NCBI GenBank assembly: GCA_947488625.1
Contig: CANKZR010000002.1
Location: 434,001 to 498,000 of the forward strand
Reading direction: 5' to 3'
Origin: an uncultured Sphingomonadaceae bacterium
Lineage (GTDB): Bacteria > Pseudomonadota > Alphaproteobacteria > Sphingomonadales > Sphingomonadaceae
Length of the DNA: 64,000 nt
Below are positions 37,386-44,908 of the stretch, piece by piece. Position numbers and translations under genes: made by a program. The notes beneath the pieces are model-generated. The model was not told the DNA's origin, made no database searches, and saw only the letters and a program-made list of their open reading frames with translations. Position 1 is the first letter of the stretch, and every line of letters starts with the position of its first letter.

Positions 37386-38233
37386 AACAGTGGCAGCCGC
37401 GCGATGTCGGCGGTCTCCAGCGCAATTCCGAACACCTGCGAAAGCGCCTCGCGATAGGCATCCGGCGTGTCGAGCGTGCGACGGTCGGTGCCTGCGCCCT
37501 TGCGCCACACGGTCAGTTGCCGGTCCACCAGGCTGGCGAAGCCATCGGGCAGGCAGATGCTGGCGACGGTGAGATTGGTGAAGCGGGAGCTTTCGTGGGT
37601 TGCGGACCAATGGCAACCCAGCGCAAGATCCGCATCTGCAACCTGCGCAAGGTCGAAGGCGTATTGCGGCTCCCATGCGTCGTCGCTTTGCACGCGTCCA
37701 TCCGTGGCGAGTCTGGGCCCTTGTCGTTCCAGCAGCCACGCGCCGGGCAGGTCGCCGTCATTGCCAATCCGTATCAGGCGATGCCGCGCGCCGTCTCCCG
37801 TTCCCGACGTCTCCCCATCGCGCAGGCGCATGGGCGGCGCGTAGGACCCGCCGAACCCGGCGTCGGTAATCCACCGGTCCTCCCCGAACTTCACCAGGAC
37901 AAGGCAATGGGTGCGCGGCGTGGGGGCCGCGGGATTGCCCAGCAGAACGCGGGCAAGCAGGATGCGATTGTCGAAGCCCGCTGCGGTCAGCATGTCGGAC
38001 AACAAGCGATTGTGTTCGAAACAGAACCCGCCGCGCCGCCTCTCCACCAGCTTGGCGAAAGCGACGTCGCTCTCGCACGTGACCGGGCGGGCTAGCGCAA
38101 TATCGAGGTTTTCGAAGGGAATCGTGGTGCGATGGGCAAACTGGAGCCGCGTCATGGTGGCGGCATCTGCGGCAACGCCTGGCCCCATGCCAATACGCGC
38201 CAGATAGGTAGCAAGCTGCTGCGGGGTGTTCAT
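37382..38233 (-). CDS. Arylamine N-acetyltransferase
   Basis: Cytoplasmic enzyme transferring an acetyl group from acetyl-CoA to arylamines or related acceptors; some bacterial homologues serve secondary metabolism. The 283-residue protein has the complete catalytic triad: Cys71 in RRGGFCFEHN, His109 in PRTHCLVLV and Asp124 in WITDAGFGG. The family N-terminus FAHRTTIPFENLDIAL is present. It is a single gene, convergent with the small lipoprotein. Its natural substrate cannot be told. Confidence 0.93.
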   Translation of the reverse strand: MNTPQQLATYLARIGMGPGVAADAATMTRLQFAHRTTIPFENLDIALARPVTCESDVAFAKLVERRRGGFCFEHNRLLSDMLTAAGFDNRILLARVLLGNPAAPTPRTHCLVLVKFGEDRWITDAGFGGSYAPPMRLRDGETSGTGDGARHRLIRIGNDGDLPGAWLLERQGPRLATDGRVQSDDAWEPQYAFDLAQVADADLALGCHWSATHESSRFTNLTVASICLPDGFASLVDRQLTVWRKGAGTDRRTLDTPDAYREALSQVFGIALETADIARLPLF

Positions 38234-38346
38234 GGCGCGATCATGCGCCGCTTAGCGAAATGTTCGCAAGCAAAACTGGCGCGATCAGCCTGCGCGCATC
38301 CTCGCGCGCGGCTCACTCGAAAGAAGTTTTTAACCATTCGCGGCCT

Positions 38347-38661
38347 ATGCCCTTGTCCATGGCGAGCCACGGCAACAAACGATTTCCGACACATCACGGA
38401 CACGGCGAGATAAAACCCTCTCGCTACTTCGCGCTGTACCTGTCGCAGATCGCCTGGCTGGTGCTGGGCTTCTATCTCTATGCCGACGCCTATTGGCCTT
38501 CCACCTGCACGCCCCAGAACATACTGGAAATCTACGGTTGCTCCATGCGCCTGCCCGAAAGCGGCGGGTGGCGGGAGGCCGCGCTTCTGACGTGGCTATG
38601 GGCGACGCCGATCCTCGTCGGGCTGGAATTGTCGCGCCGCTATAACACCGACAGAAACTGA
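38347..38661 (+). CDS. Hypothetical two-span membrane protein
   Basis: A 104-residue protein with two predicted transmembrane segments (YFALYLSQIAWLVLGFYLY and AALLTWLWATPILVGLEL) separated by a loop with two cysteines (STCTPQNILEIYGCSM), which may pair on the periplasmic side. Start is uncertain: ATG at 38347 or 38359, neither with a clear Shine-Dalgarno. It ends 18 bases before the convergent low-complexity gene. No family recognised. Confidence 0.6.
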   Translation: MPLSMASHGNKRFPTHHGHGEIKPSRYFALYLSQIAWLVLGFYLYADAYWPSTCTPQNILEIYGCSMRLPESGGWREAALLTWLWATPILVGLELSRRYNTDRN

Positions 38662-38679
38662 GCCGTACCGCCGGACGCG

Positions 38680-39084
38680 TTAGTCCGCCTCGTCCAGCTT
38701 TTCTTCGCGCGCTTGCGTTGCACCGCCATACCCGCGCTCGCTGGCTTCGGGTGCGTCCGCCGTTTCTTCGTCATCCTGCGCACCATCGGCAGGGCCCTTG
38801 CGATCCGGATCATGGTCAGACTGCTCGCCTGCTTGCTGGCGGCGCTTGGCCTGATCTTCGTCGTGCGGCATCCTGTCCGGCGTGTTGACATCGTATTGCG
38901 AACCATCCGCCTGCGTCGTTTGCGGCGAACTTGCGGCGCCGGGTTGCTCGGCGGGCTGGGCCGGTGACTGGCCCGGCGATTGGCCCGGTGACTGGCTTTG
39001 GGATTGACCCTGTGACTGCGATTGCGCCTGTGCGGACTGTGGCCTGGTGCCTGCATAGCGGTCGTTTCCGGTCTGATCGGTCAT
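38680..39084 (-). CDS. Low-complexity Q/S/P/G-rich hydrophilic protein
   Basis: A 134-residue, strongly hydrophilic protein predicted to be disordered. Residues about 18-50 are built from SQ/PGQ repeats (QSQSPGQSPGQSP), encoded by roughly 12-base tandem repeats at about 38959-39025. The rest is acidic with scattered Arg and Gln (MPHDEDQAKRRQQAGEQSD). It has no signal peptide. It lies next to another small hydrophilic gene on the same strand, about 50 bases away. Possibly a stress-related hydrophilin-like protein (inference only). Confidence 0.62.
   Translation of the reverse strand: MTDQTGNDRYAGTRPQSAQAQSQSQGQSQSQSPGQSPGQSPAQPAEQPGAASSPQTTQADGSQYDVNTPDRMPHDEDQAKRRQQAGEQSDHDPDRKGPADGAQDDEETADAPEASERGYGGATQAREEKLDEAD
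38959..39025. repeat. Degenerate 12-base tandem repeat (GGCCCGGTGACT type)
   Basis: About five imperfect copies of a 12-base unit such as GGCCCGGTGACT, GGCCCGGCGATT and GGCTTTGGGATT. Read on the minus strand they encode the SPGQ/SQGQ units of the overlapping gene. Copy number could vary by slippage. Confidence 0.6.
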
Positions 39085-39133
39085 GATGGTTTCTTTCTGT
39101 TTCTCGTAAGGCGTGGGCGTATCGACACGTAAA

Positions 39134-39340
39134 TCAGCCGCGTTCGGCAGGGTCCTTGCGCGCACGCAGGGCAGCGACATCTTCACTGTCGGCCTCGTCC
39201 TTCTTCGCCTTCTCCGCCTCTCGCTTGCGAGCTTCGGCGCGCGCCTCGTCCTCCTGCGGGCCGGTGCGCTTGATATTGCCAGGCTCGTTGCCGGGCTTCA
39301 GGGTGACATTGCGGGAATCATCGGGTTCGTACTGGCCCAT
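39134..39340 (-). CDS. Small charged hypothetical protein
   Basis: A 68-residue protein beginning MGQYEPDDSRNVTLKPGNEP, followed by a highly charged helical region (EDEARAEARKREAEKAKKDE) and ending RARKDPAERG. No membrane segment or signal. GGAGG lies close before the ATG, giving a well-formed start. The same hydrophilic style as the gene downstream suggests a shared role, perhaps in stress tolerance, but this is inference. Confidence 0.68.
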   Translation of the reverse strand: MGQYEPDDSRNVTLKPGNEPGNIKRTGPQEDEARAEARKREAEKAKKDEADSEDVAALRARKDPAERG

Positions 39341-39525
39341 GGGGGACCTCCTGGTGGTTGCTTGTTCACCCGATTAACGGGCGGCGTACCTTGCCTGTTC
39401 CGCTACCTGTATCCCCTCAGCCGCCAATCACCCGATTTATCCCCGACACAAAGTCCGGGGTTGCTATCGAATCACGCGGATGTTTCACTATGTAGGTTGT
39501 TCGCACCCAAAGCCGGAGATACCAG

Positions 39526-40602
39526 ATGTCGTTGCTCGAAGCCCGCAAGACCTACAAGCCGTTCGAATATCCGTGGGCCTACGAGTTCTGGAAACGGCAG
39601 CAGCAGGTCCACTGGATGCCCGAGGAAGTGCCCCTGGGCGAAGACTGCCGCGACTGGGCGCAGAACCTGACGGATCACGAGCGTAACCTGCTGACGCAGA
39701 TCTTCCGCTTCTTCACCCAGGCCGATATCGAGGTGCAGGATTGCTACCACGAGAAATACGGCCGCGTGTTCAAACCGACCGAGGTGAAGATGATGCTGGC
39801 CGCCTTCTCCAACATGGAGACGGTGCACATCGCCGCCTATTCCCACCTGCTCGACACCATCGGCATGCCCGAAAGCGAATACGGCATGTTCCTGGAATAC
39901 GAGGAGATGAAGGCCAAGGTCGACTACCTCGACCAGTTCGGCGTCGATACCGACGAGGATATTGCCCGCACGCTGGCCATGTTCGGCGGCTTTACCGAAG
40001 GGCTGCAGCTGTTCGCCAGCTTCGCCATGCTGATGAACTTCCCGCGCTTCAACAAAATGAAGGGCATGGGGCAGATCGTGTCATGGTCCGTGCGCGACGA
40101 ATCGCTGCACTGCGAAGGCATCACCCGCCTCTTCCACGCCTTCACCAAGGAGCGTGACTGCCTGACCAAGGCGGTGAAGGAAGACATCATGGACATGTGC
40201 CAGAAGACGGTGCGCCTGGAAGATGCCTTCATCGATCTGGCGTTCGAGCAAGGCCCCGTGCCCGGCATGACGGCCAAGGAAATCAAGCGCTACATCCGCT
40301 ACATCGCCGACTGGCGCCTGTCGCAGCTGGGCCTGCCGGCCACCTACATGATCGAAGACCACCCGCTGCCATGGCTCACGCCGCTGCTGAACGGCGTGGA
40401 GCACGCCAACTTCTTCGAAACCCGCGCCACCGAGTATTCCAAGGGCGCCACCAAGGGCAAATGGCAGGACGTATGGTCCAGCTTCGACAAGCGCCAGAAA
40501 GCCAAGGCCGCCAACGAGGTGGAAGCCGAGGACGAGGGTCCGGATATGTTTGGCGAGACTGCCGCGCCGAAGGGTGATGCTGGGAGTGTTGCGGCGGAGT
40601 AG
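39526..40602 (+). CDS. nrdB: Ribonucleoside-diphosphate reductase, beta (small) subunit
   Basis: Radical-generating, dimetal subunit of class I ribonucleotide reductase, 358 residues. Family landmarks: FRFFTQADIEVQDCYHEKY, FSNMETVHIAAYSHLLDTIG (metal ligands Glu/His and the Tyr in the position of the stable radical tyrosyl), and SVRDESLHCEGITRLFH (Glu/His ligands). No ATP-cone is fused to its N-terminus. The C-terminus is acidic, as needed for docking to NrdA. GGAG lies before the ATG. A SIR2-like gene begins 6 bases after the stop and probably shares this transcript. Confidence 0.95.
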   Translation: MSLLEARKTYKPFEYPWAYEFWKRQQQVHWMPEEVPLGEDCRDWAQNLTDHERNLLTQIFRFFTQADIEVQDCYHEKYGRVFKPTEVKMMLAAFSNMETVHIAAYSHLLDTIGMPESEYGMFLEYEEMKAKVDYLDQFGVDTDEDIARTLAMFGGFTEGLQLFASFAMLMNFPRFNKMKGMGQIVSWSVRDESLHCEGITRLFHAFTKERDCLTKAVKEDIMDMCQKTVRLEDAFIDLAFEQGPVPGMTAKEIKRYIRYIADWRLSQLGLPATYMIEDHPLPWLTPLLNGVEHANFFETRATEYSKGATKGKWQDVWSSFDKRQKAKAANEVEAEDEGPDMFGETAAPKGDAGSVAAE

Positions 40603-40608
40603 GGGCAA

Positions 40609-41664
40609 GTGTTTTCGCGCCCTACTACCTTTATACTGGGCGCGGGCGCTAGCTATGAACTTGGCTTCCCACTCGGCGACCAGTTAAAAGGCCAGATTGC
40701 TGATCTTCTAAATATCTTGTTTCAGCACGGTAGCTATCCAGTAAGCGGCGATGATCAGATCGTAGATGTCTTGCGTATGCGAGCTGCGGACCAAGGAAGC
40801 AGAAATTGGAACCACTTACTTTCTAAAGCTTGGCAAATACGAGATGCTCTTCCAGGTGCATTATCAATAGATAATGTTCTTGATGCACACAGTTCTGATC
40901 AAGACCTCGTCTATTGTGGAAAACTCGCTATTTGCAAAGCTATCCTTTCTGCCGAACGTACATCGAAACTGTTTGGTGAAAGACGGATTCATGAAGCTAC
41001 CATATTTCAAAAGGTTGCTGGCACCTATTTGATACCATTTTTCCAGATGCTTACCGAAGGTGTTCGAAAAGAGAGCATAGCTGAAGCGTTTGAAAACTTA
41101 TCGGTTATCACGTTTAACTATGACCGATCTTTGGAGCGTTTCTTGCCGGAGGCTCTCGCTACGTATTACGGCATCGATGATCGCGCGGCAGCCGAACTTG
41201 CGGGATCGCTGAATATAATCCATCCCTATGGGAGTGTAGGAACGTTGTGCGGCTCGAAAGGGCCGATTATTTCATTTGGTTCAGAGCGTGCGGATATTGC
41301 ATCAGCATCTGAGCGAATCCGAATATTCTCAGAAGGAATAGATGACGAAGATTTGAATTCGCGAATTTACCAAGCTTATTTTTGCGCAGAAACACTAGTC
41401 TTTCTAGGTTTCGCTTTTCACCCAATCAATCTTCAGCTTCTTTGTGCGCCGGGGAGCGCTCAAACTAAGCGCGCAATTGGCACTGCCTTCGGACTCGCCG
41501 AACCAGCTCGTTCGGCAGCTGAGGATATGGTTATGCATTCGCTTGGAAAATCTGAGGTCGGTGTTCATTGGGAAGGCCAGTCTGTGAGCTATCTCGACCG
41601 AATGGAATTAAGTAACGATACAGCTGCAGAGCTTTTACAAGCGCATTTTCGAGGGATAGTTTAA
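40609..41664 (+). CDS. SIR2-like domain protein, candidate NADase of a defence system
   Basis: A 351-residue soluble protein with a SIR2-like fold. Seen: the nucleotide-binding start FILGAGASYELGFPLGDQL (residues 8-26), Asn170 in ITFNYDRSLERFL, His205 in IIHPYGSVG, and FLGFAFHPINLQLL near the C-terminus. The Asn/His pair corresponds to the catalytic residues of SIR2-type NAD hydrolases in antiphage systems (Thoeris ThsA, DSR and similar). No second domain is obvious. Codon use and base composition are markedly more AT-rich than the flanking genes, which points to transfer. The GTG start lies 6 bases after nrdB and AGGGG precedes it. Repeats and a DUF559 nuclease gene follow. Defence is inferred from family and context only. 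Confidence 0.82.
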   Translation: MFSRPTTFILGAGASYELGFPLGDQLKGQIADLLNILFQHGSYPVSGDDQIVDVLRMRAADQGSRNWNHLLSKAWQIRDALPGALSIDNVLDAHSSDQDLVYCGKLAICKAILSAERTSKLFGERRIHEATIFQKVAGTYLIPFFQMLTEGVRKESIAEAFENLSVITFNYDRSLERFLPEALATYYGIDDRAAAELAGSLNIIHPYGSVGTLCGSKGPIISFGSERADIASASERIRIFSEGIDDEDLNSRIYQAYFCAETLVFLGFAFHPINLQLLCAPGSAQTKRAIGTAFGLAEPARSAAEDMVMHSLGKSEVGVHWEGQSVSYLDRMELSNDTAAELLQAHFRGIV

Positions 41665-41706
41665 AGTTGAATACAATTCCTTCGAGATCACAACATCGCA
41701 CCAACC

Positions 41707-41773
41707 CACCCTGCTGCGACTAGGTTCGCTGCGCTCTCCAAGTCTCGCTTCCCTCCCGCGGGCGGGAGGGAGG
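41707..41773 (+). repeat. Repeat unit copy A (about 65 bp, divergent copy)
   Basis: Begins CCCACCCTGCTGCGACTAGG and ends in a GC-rich hairpin (CCCTCCCG/CGGGAGGG, 41753-41772). It is in inverse orientation to copy B, 17 bases away, so A and B can form a large hairpin. The middle differs from B and C. Confidence 0.7.
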
Positions 41774-41790
41774 TAGGGGCGCTGTTATCC

Positions 41791-41855
41791 CATCCCGCTT
41801 GCGGGAGGGGCGGCGAGACTTGGCAGCTTGCTGCCTAGTCGCAGCGGGGTGGGCC
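41791..41855 (-). repeat. Repeat unit copy B (65 bp)
   Basis: On the plus strand it runs from CCCATCCCGCTTGCGGGAGG to CGCAGCGGGGTGGG, with an inner GGCAGCTTGCTGCC palindrome. It is nearly identical, in the same orientation, to copy C at 42372-42435, and the pair brackets the DUF559 gene. Confidence 0.8.
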
Positions 41856-41905
41856 TGTCTGACGTCTCCCGCATGTTCCACTCCACCCACGGGCGGGCGA
41901 GAATT

Positions 41906-42265
41906 TCAGGGCTCTTGTCGCAAGCGTCCCGCTTCGGTGCGGATCGTTTCAACAACGCCTTCGGTATTCTCCAGTACATCGGCGTTGGTAAAGCGCAGGA
42001 CGGTGTAGCCTGCCTCGCGCATCCAGCGGTTGCGTGTGGCGTCATGTGCCACGCGCAGGTCGTGGCTGAAGCCGTCGCATTCCACCACCAGTTTCAACTC
42101 TCGGCAGAGGAAGTCTGCGAAATACGGGCCGACCGGCATCTGGCGGCTGAACTTTACGCCGAGTTGTTTGCGGGACAGGTGATTCCAGAGGGTGCGCTCC
42201 GCAGGTGTTGCGGCGTTGCGTAGGTTGCGTGCGAGGTTTGTGTTGCGGGGCTTCCAGTCGGGCAT
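41906..42265 (-). CDS. DUF559 domain endonuclease-like protein
   Basis: A 119-residue protein of the DUF559 family, related to Vsr/PD-(D/E)xK endonucleases. Seen: the family N-terminus ARNLRNAATPAERTLWNHL, the core GPYFADFLCRELKLVVECDG supplying the Asp and Glu of the nuclease motif, then WMREAGYTVLRFTNADVLEN. The length is normal, so the gene looks intact. ATG at 42265 was chosen; upstream codons run into repeat DNA. It is bracketed by near-identical direct repeats B and C. DUF559 genes are frequently found alone in alphaproteobacteria; substrate and role are unknown. It may be part of a small mobile unit (inference). Confidence 0.85.
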   Translation of the reverse strand: MPDWKPRNTNLARNLRNAATPAERTLWNHLSRKQLGVKFSRQMPVGPYFADFLCRELKLVVECDGFSHDLRVAHDATRNRWMREAGYTVLRFTNADVLENTEGVVETIRTEAGRLRQEP

Positions 42266-42277
42266 TTTTGTTGTTTG

Positions 42278-42310
42278 CCCACCCCCGGCCCCTCCCGCAA
42301 GCGGGAGGGG
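42278..42310. repeat. Partial repeat unit (hairpin part only)
   Basis: CCCACCCCCGGCCCCTCCCG and the following AAGCGGGAGGGG share the hairpin end of copies A to C but lack the rest. It lies just upstream of the DUF559 start. Confidence 0.6.
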
Positions 42311-42371
42311 AGTAGGCTCGCGCTGATTTTCCCCGCCCCGCGAAGCAACGCAAGTAGGCCGCGCTGATGAT

Positions 42372-42435
42372 CCCATCCCGCTTGCGGGAGGGGAGCGAGA
42401 CTTGGCAGTTTGCTGCCTAGTCGCAGCGGGGTGGG
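42372..42435 (-). repeat. Repeat unit copy C (64 bp)
   Basis: Direct repeat of copy B with only a few differences: CCCATCCCGCTTGCGGGAGG at the start, GGCAGTTTGCTGCC in the middle and CGCAGCGGGGTGGG at the end. It lies between the DUF559 gene and the HTH gene. Confidence 0.8.
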
Positions 42436-42488
42436 GTGGGCGTGTCAGACGTTTCCTACACGCCCCACAATCTCCCACCCACAGGGCC

Positions 42489-42914
42489 ATGCCCCAACAA
42501 AGTCGTCGCCGCCGCATCCCGGCCTTCCACCCCGTCCCCGTCAGCCCGCGCCACGACGGCTGGACGCCCCAGCGGCAGGCCGCGTTCATCGGCTATCTAG
42601 CGCAGACGCGCTGCGTCACTACCGCCGCGGTTCTCGTCGGCATGGACAAGACCAGCGCCTATCGTCTGCGCAAGCGGGCAGGCAGCGCGGGGTTTGCTGC
42701 GGCCTGGGACGTGGCGATGGGGCGGGGGAGGGGCACCGTTACCTTGTCCTCGGCAAAGTCCACGGGGCTATCTGCCGGATACCGCTATCACGCGGGGTTG
42801 GCGCAGGTGGTGATGTATCGCGGCAAATACCGTGCAACCCATTGGAAAGCAGACGATAATGCGTTGTTGCAATATGTCTCCCAGCTTGGCCGCGCAGGCG
42901 CTGTCGGTGCTTGA
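42489..42914 (+). CDS. Small helix-turn-helix protein
   Basis: A 141-residue protein with a basic N-terminus (MPQQSRRRRIPAF) and a central helix-turn-helix: DGWTPQRQAAFIGYLAQTRC then VTTAAVLVGMDKTSAYRLRK, which resembles resolvase- or terminase-type HTHs. The C-terminal half (RGTVTLSSAKSTGLSAGYRY, AQVVMYRGKYRATHWKADD) is unrecognised. ATG at 42489 was chosen because upstream codons run into repeat copy C. It may be chromosomal and conserved in the lineage, or linked to the neighbouring repeat unit. DNA binding is inferred. Confidence 0.7.
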   Translation: MPQQSRRRRIPAFHPVPVSPRHDGWTPQRQAAFIGYLAQTRCVTTAAVLVGMDKTSAYRLRKRAGSAGFAAAWDVAMGRGRGTVTLSSAKSTGLSAGYRYHAGLAQVVMYRGKYRATHWKADDNALLQYVSQLGRAGAVGA

Positions 42915-43114
42915 GGATACGCTCGGGCGGACGTCTTACAGGCGCGATCAGCGTTCCACGCTGCAATGCTGGCAAACCTGCGCGGCACGCCGGTCCCGGC
43001 GGGGTAAATACCTGAAAACGGGAACCATCGCACCGTTAAGCCGCTGTTCACCCAATGAGGCACGACGCTTGCCGTACAGGGCGGTTGGCGCGTTCACTTG
43101 GAACGGAGAAACCG

Positions 43115-43654
43115 ATGGCTGAAATACCCGTAGAGAAGAAATCCTCGCTATCCTGGCTGTGGTGGCTGTTGTTGCTGGCCGGCATTGCCGCGCTCGTCTG
43201 GTGGCTGATCGCCGCGAACGACGATGATGCGGATGTCGATCTTGACGACGGCGTAGCTGTCGAGGGCAGTGCCGACTATGACGACACCATGACCGGCGAC
43301 ATGTCTGCCGACACCGGCGAAATGGTTGCGGTTACAGGCGTTGCCGGACTTGCCACTCTTGGCGAGATGATCGGCCGCGATGTCGAACTGACGGGCGTTG
43401 CCGTGAACGAAGTGGTGGGTGACGAAGCCTTCACCGTTGGCGAAGGCGCGAATGAAACCCTGGTGATGTTCGATGAGGAACGCACGCCCAACACCCCGAT
43501 GGAAGGTAACGTCGATGTGAACCCCGGTTCCAACGTCACCATCCGCGGCGAAGTGCGCGAATTCCCCGGCGATCTGCCGCAGAGCGTGACGGAAGAAGTT
43601 GATACCGAAGCCACCGCCATGATCTTCGCCACCAGCGTTGAAACAGTAGAGTAA
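43115..43654 (+). CDS. Membrane-anchored hypothetical protein
   Basis: A 179-residue protein with one N-terminal transmembrane anchor (LSWLWWLLLLAGIAALVWWLIAA would span residues 12-34), an acidic linker (DDDADVDLDDG) and a C-terminal beta-rich domain (LTGVAVNEVVGDEAFTVG, SNVTIRGEVREFPGDL), perhaps an OB-like fold. The domain probably faces the periplasm. GGAG lies 7 bases before the ATG. It is followed after 11 bases by a PRC-barrel gene, so the two are likely one operon. Confidence 0.75.
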   Translation: MAEIPVEKKSSLSWLWWLLLLAGIAALVWWLIAANDDDADVDLDDGVAVEGSADYDDTMTGDMSADTGEMVAVTGVAGLATLGEMIGRDVELTGVAVNEVVGDEAFTVGEGANETLVMFDEERTPNTPMEGNVDVNPGSNVTIRGEVREFPGDLPQSVTEEVDTEATAMIFATSVETVE

Positions 43655-43665
43655 GGACAGACACG

Positions 43666-43953
43666 ATGAAACATGATGACAGGTTCGCTGAACTCGATTC
43701 GCTGTCCGACTGGCAGCTTGAAAACGACGATCAGGACATTCGCGGCTATCCCGTACGCTCCGCAACCGGAGAGGAATACGGCAAGATCGACGACATGCTG
43801 GTCGACAAAGATGCAAAGCACGTACTGGCCGTCCGCATGAGCGATGGTCGTCTGGTTGCCGTAGAGCATCTCGACATCAGGTCCGACCACGTGATCTACA
43901 ACGATGATCGCGCGGCATCGGGCACACATTATACGAAAGTGCGCGCGCGCTGA
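43666..43953 (+). CDS. PRC-barrel domain protein
   Basis: A 95-residue soluble protein with a PRC-barrel fold: the first strands DIRGYPVRSATGEEYGKIDD and then MLVDKDAKHVLAVRMSDGR match the family in photosynthetic reaction centre H subunits and RimM. Free-standing PRC-barrel proteins are common in alphaproteobacteria, with roles in stress or envelope processes suggested but not settled. AAGGA precedes the ATG. A strong terminator follows at 43976, closing the two-gene operon. Confidence 0.85.
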   Translation: MKHDDRFAELDSLSDWQLENDDQDIRGYPVRSATGEEYGKIDDMLVDKDAKHVLAVRMSDGRLVAVEHLDIRSDHVIYNDDRAASGTHYTKVRAR

Positions 43954-43975
43954 TTGTCAGCCGCCGCGAAGGAAC

Positions 43976-44004
43976 AGGGCCTCGGAGCGATCCGGGGCCC
44001 TTTC
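43976..44004 (+). terminator. Rho-independent terminator with GNRA tetraloop
   Basis: AGGGCCTCGGA at 43976-43986 pairs with TCCGGGGCCCT at 43991-44001 (one G-T pair) around the loop GCGA, then TTTCTCATT. Confidence 0.85.
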
Positions 44005-44113
44005 TCATTAAGGGCCCGAGGGCCATTCTATAGCTACGCAGAAGACATCACGCAGACGCGCAGGCAGCCTGACCATAAGGATCAGCCCTTCGGGGCCAAT
44101 CCAGTAAGAGCGC

Positions 44114-44749
44114 CTACCACCCCCAGGCTGGCGGCGGCGCGGCGATCTCGTCACCCGCATCGAATTCCACGCGGAACAGACGGGTAGGATCATTGCGGCG
44201 GGTGAGTTGGTAGGCAAAGCGCGCGCCGTCCTCGCTGGCCGGGTCCACTTCCAGTCGCCAGACATTGGTGAGCGATACGTCCAGCCCCTCCCGCTCGAAC
44301 AGGGCGATGGAATAGGCGTCCACGGGGAAGTCCTGCACGCGCGCGGTCCCGGCAGACAGCGTGTCGCCGCCGTATTGCGTCACCGCGTCCTCGGTTCCAT
44401 CTTCGTGGCGGTGATCGTGTTTCAGACGCAGGCCATCCGCGCTGCGGGTGACGAGCCATGTACGACTGCGGTTCCAGCCACCCGGAGCCGCGTCGTCCTC
44501 CACGTGGAAAGCGATCGCCACACGGGTGTCGCTGCAATCGGCCCAATGGGCGACCATGCGCTTGCCTGCCCAATCTGTATCGCGCTCGTCCTGGCTGGAG
44601 AGGCCGCCTGCGTAGGCGTTGCCACAGTGGCTGGTAAGCGCGACCCAGAATGCTTCCTGCGAGGCGGGCAGGGCGGGGGCATCGGGCGTGCTGGCACAGG
44701 CGGCCAGTGCGATCGGGGTAAGGGCGGTCAGGATGAAGCGGTGTGACAT
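44114..44749 (-). CDS. Hypothetical lipoprotein
   Basis: A 211-residue protein with lipobox LAAC (Cys18, signal MSHRFILTALTPIALAAC). The mature part shows FWVALTSHCGNAYAGGL, AHWADCSDTRVAIAFHVED, and RTWLVTRSADGLRLKHDHRH, suggesting a beta-barrel-like domain with a possible disulphide. It ends with a proline-rich tail (AAPPPAWGW). No function is recognised. It is divergent from the small acidic lipoprotein at 44909. Confidence 0.75.
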   Translation of the reverse strand: MSHRFILTALTPIALAACASTPDAPALPASQEAFWVALTSHCGNAYAGGLSSQDERDTDWAGKRMVAHWADCSDTRVAIAFHVEDDAAPGGWNRSRTWLVTRSADGLRLKHDHRHEDGTEDAVTQYGGDTLSAGTARVQDFPVDAYSIALFEREGLDVSLTNVWRLEVDPASEDGARFAYQLTRRNDPTRLFRVEFDAGDEIAAPPPAWGW

Positions 44750-44908
44750 GACGCGTGGTGTGCACGGTGTGCAGCAAGAGTGGAAGACTTTTGTGCCGCT
44801 GGCGAATGCGCCTGTTCTCGGGCGAACGAAGCCCGCGCTTGCAGCTTGCGCCGCGATTTGTCAGCATCGCCGCGCGATTACCCTCGACTCGACGAAGGAG
44901 ACACCATC

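Noticed and set aside
41700-42440. Possible CRISPR array from several similar repeats
   Set aside because: Only three full copies plus a fragment, in mixed orientation and irregularly spaced around a gene, with no spacer pattern and no cas genes.
40603-42914. Prophage or integrative element around the SIR2-like gene
   Set aside because: No integrase, no structural phage genes and no tRNA end repeat; the tRNA-Gly is 11 kb away and shows no partial copy here.
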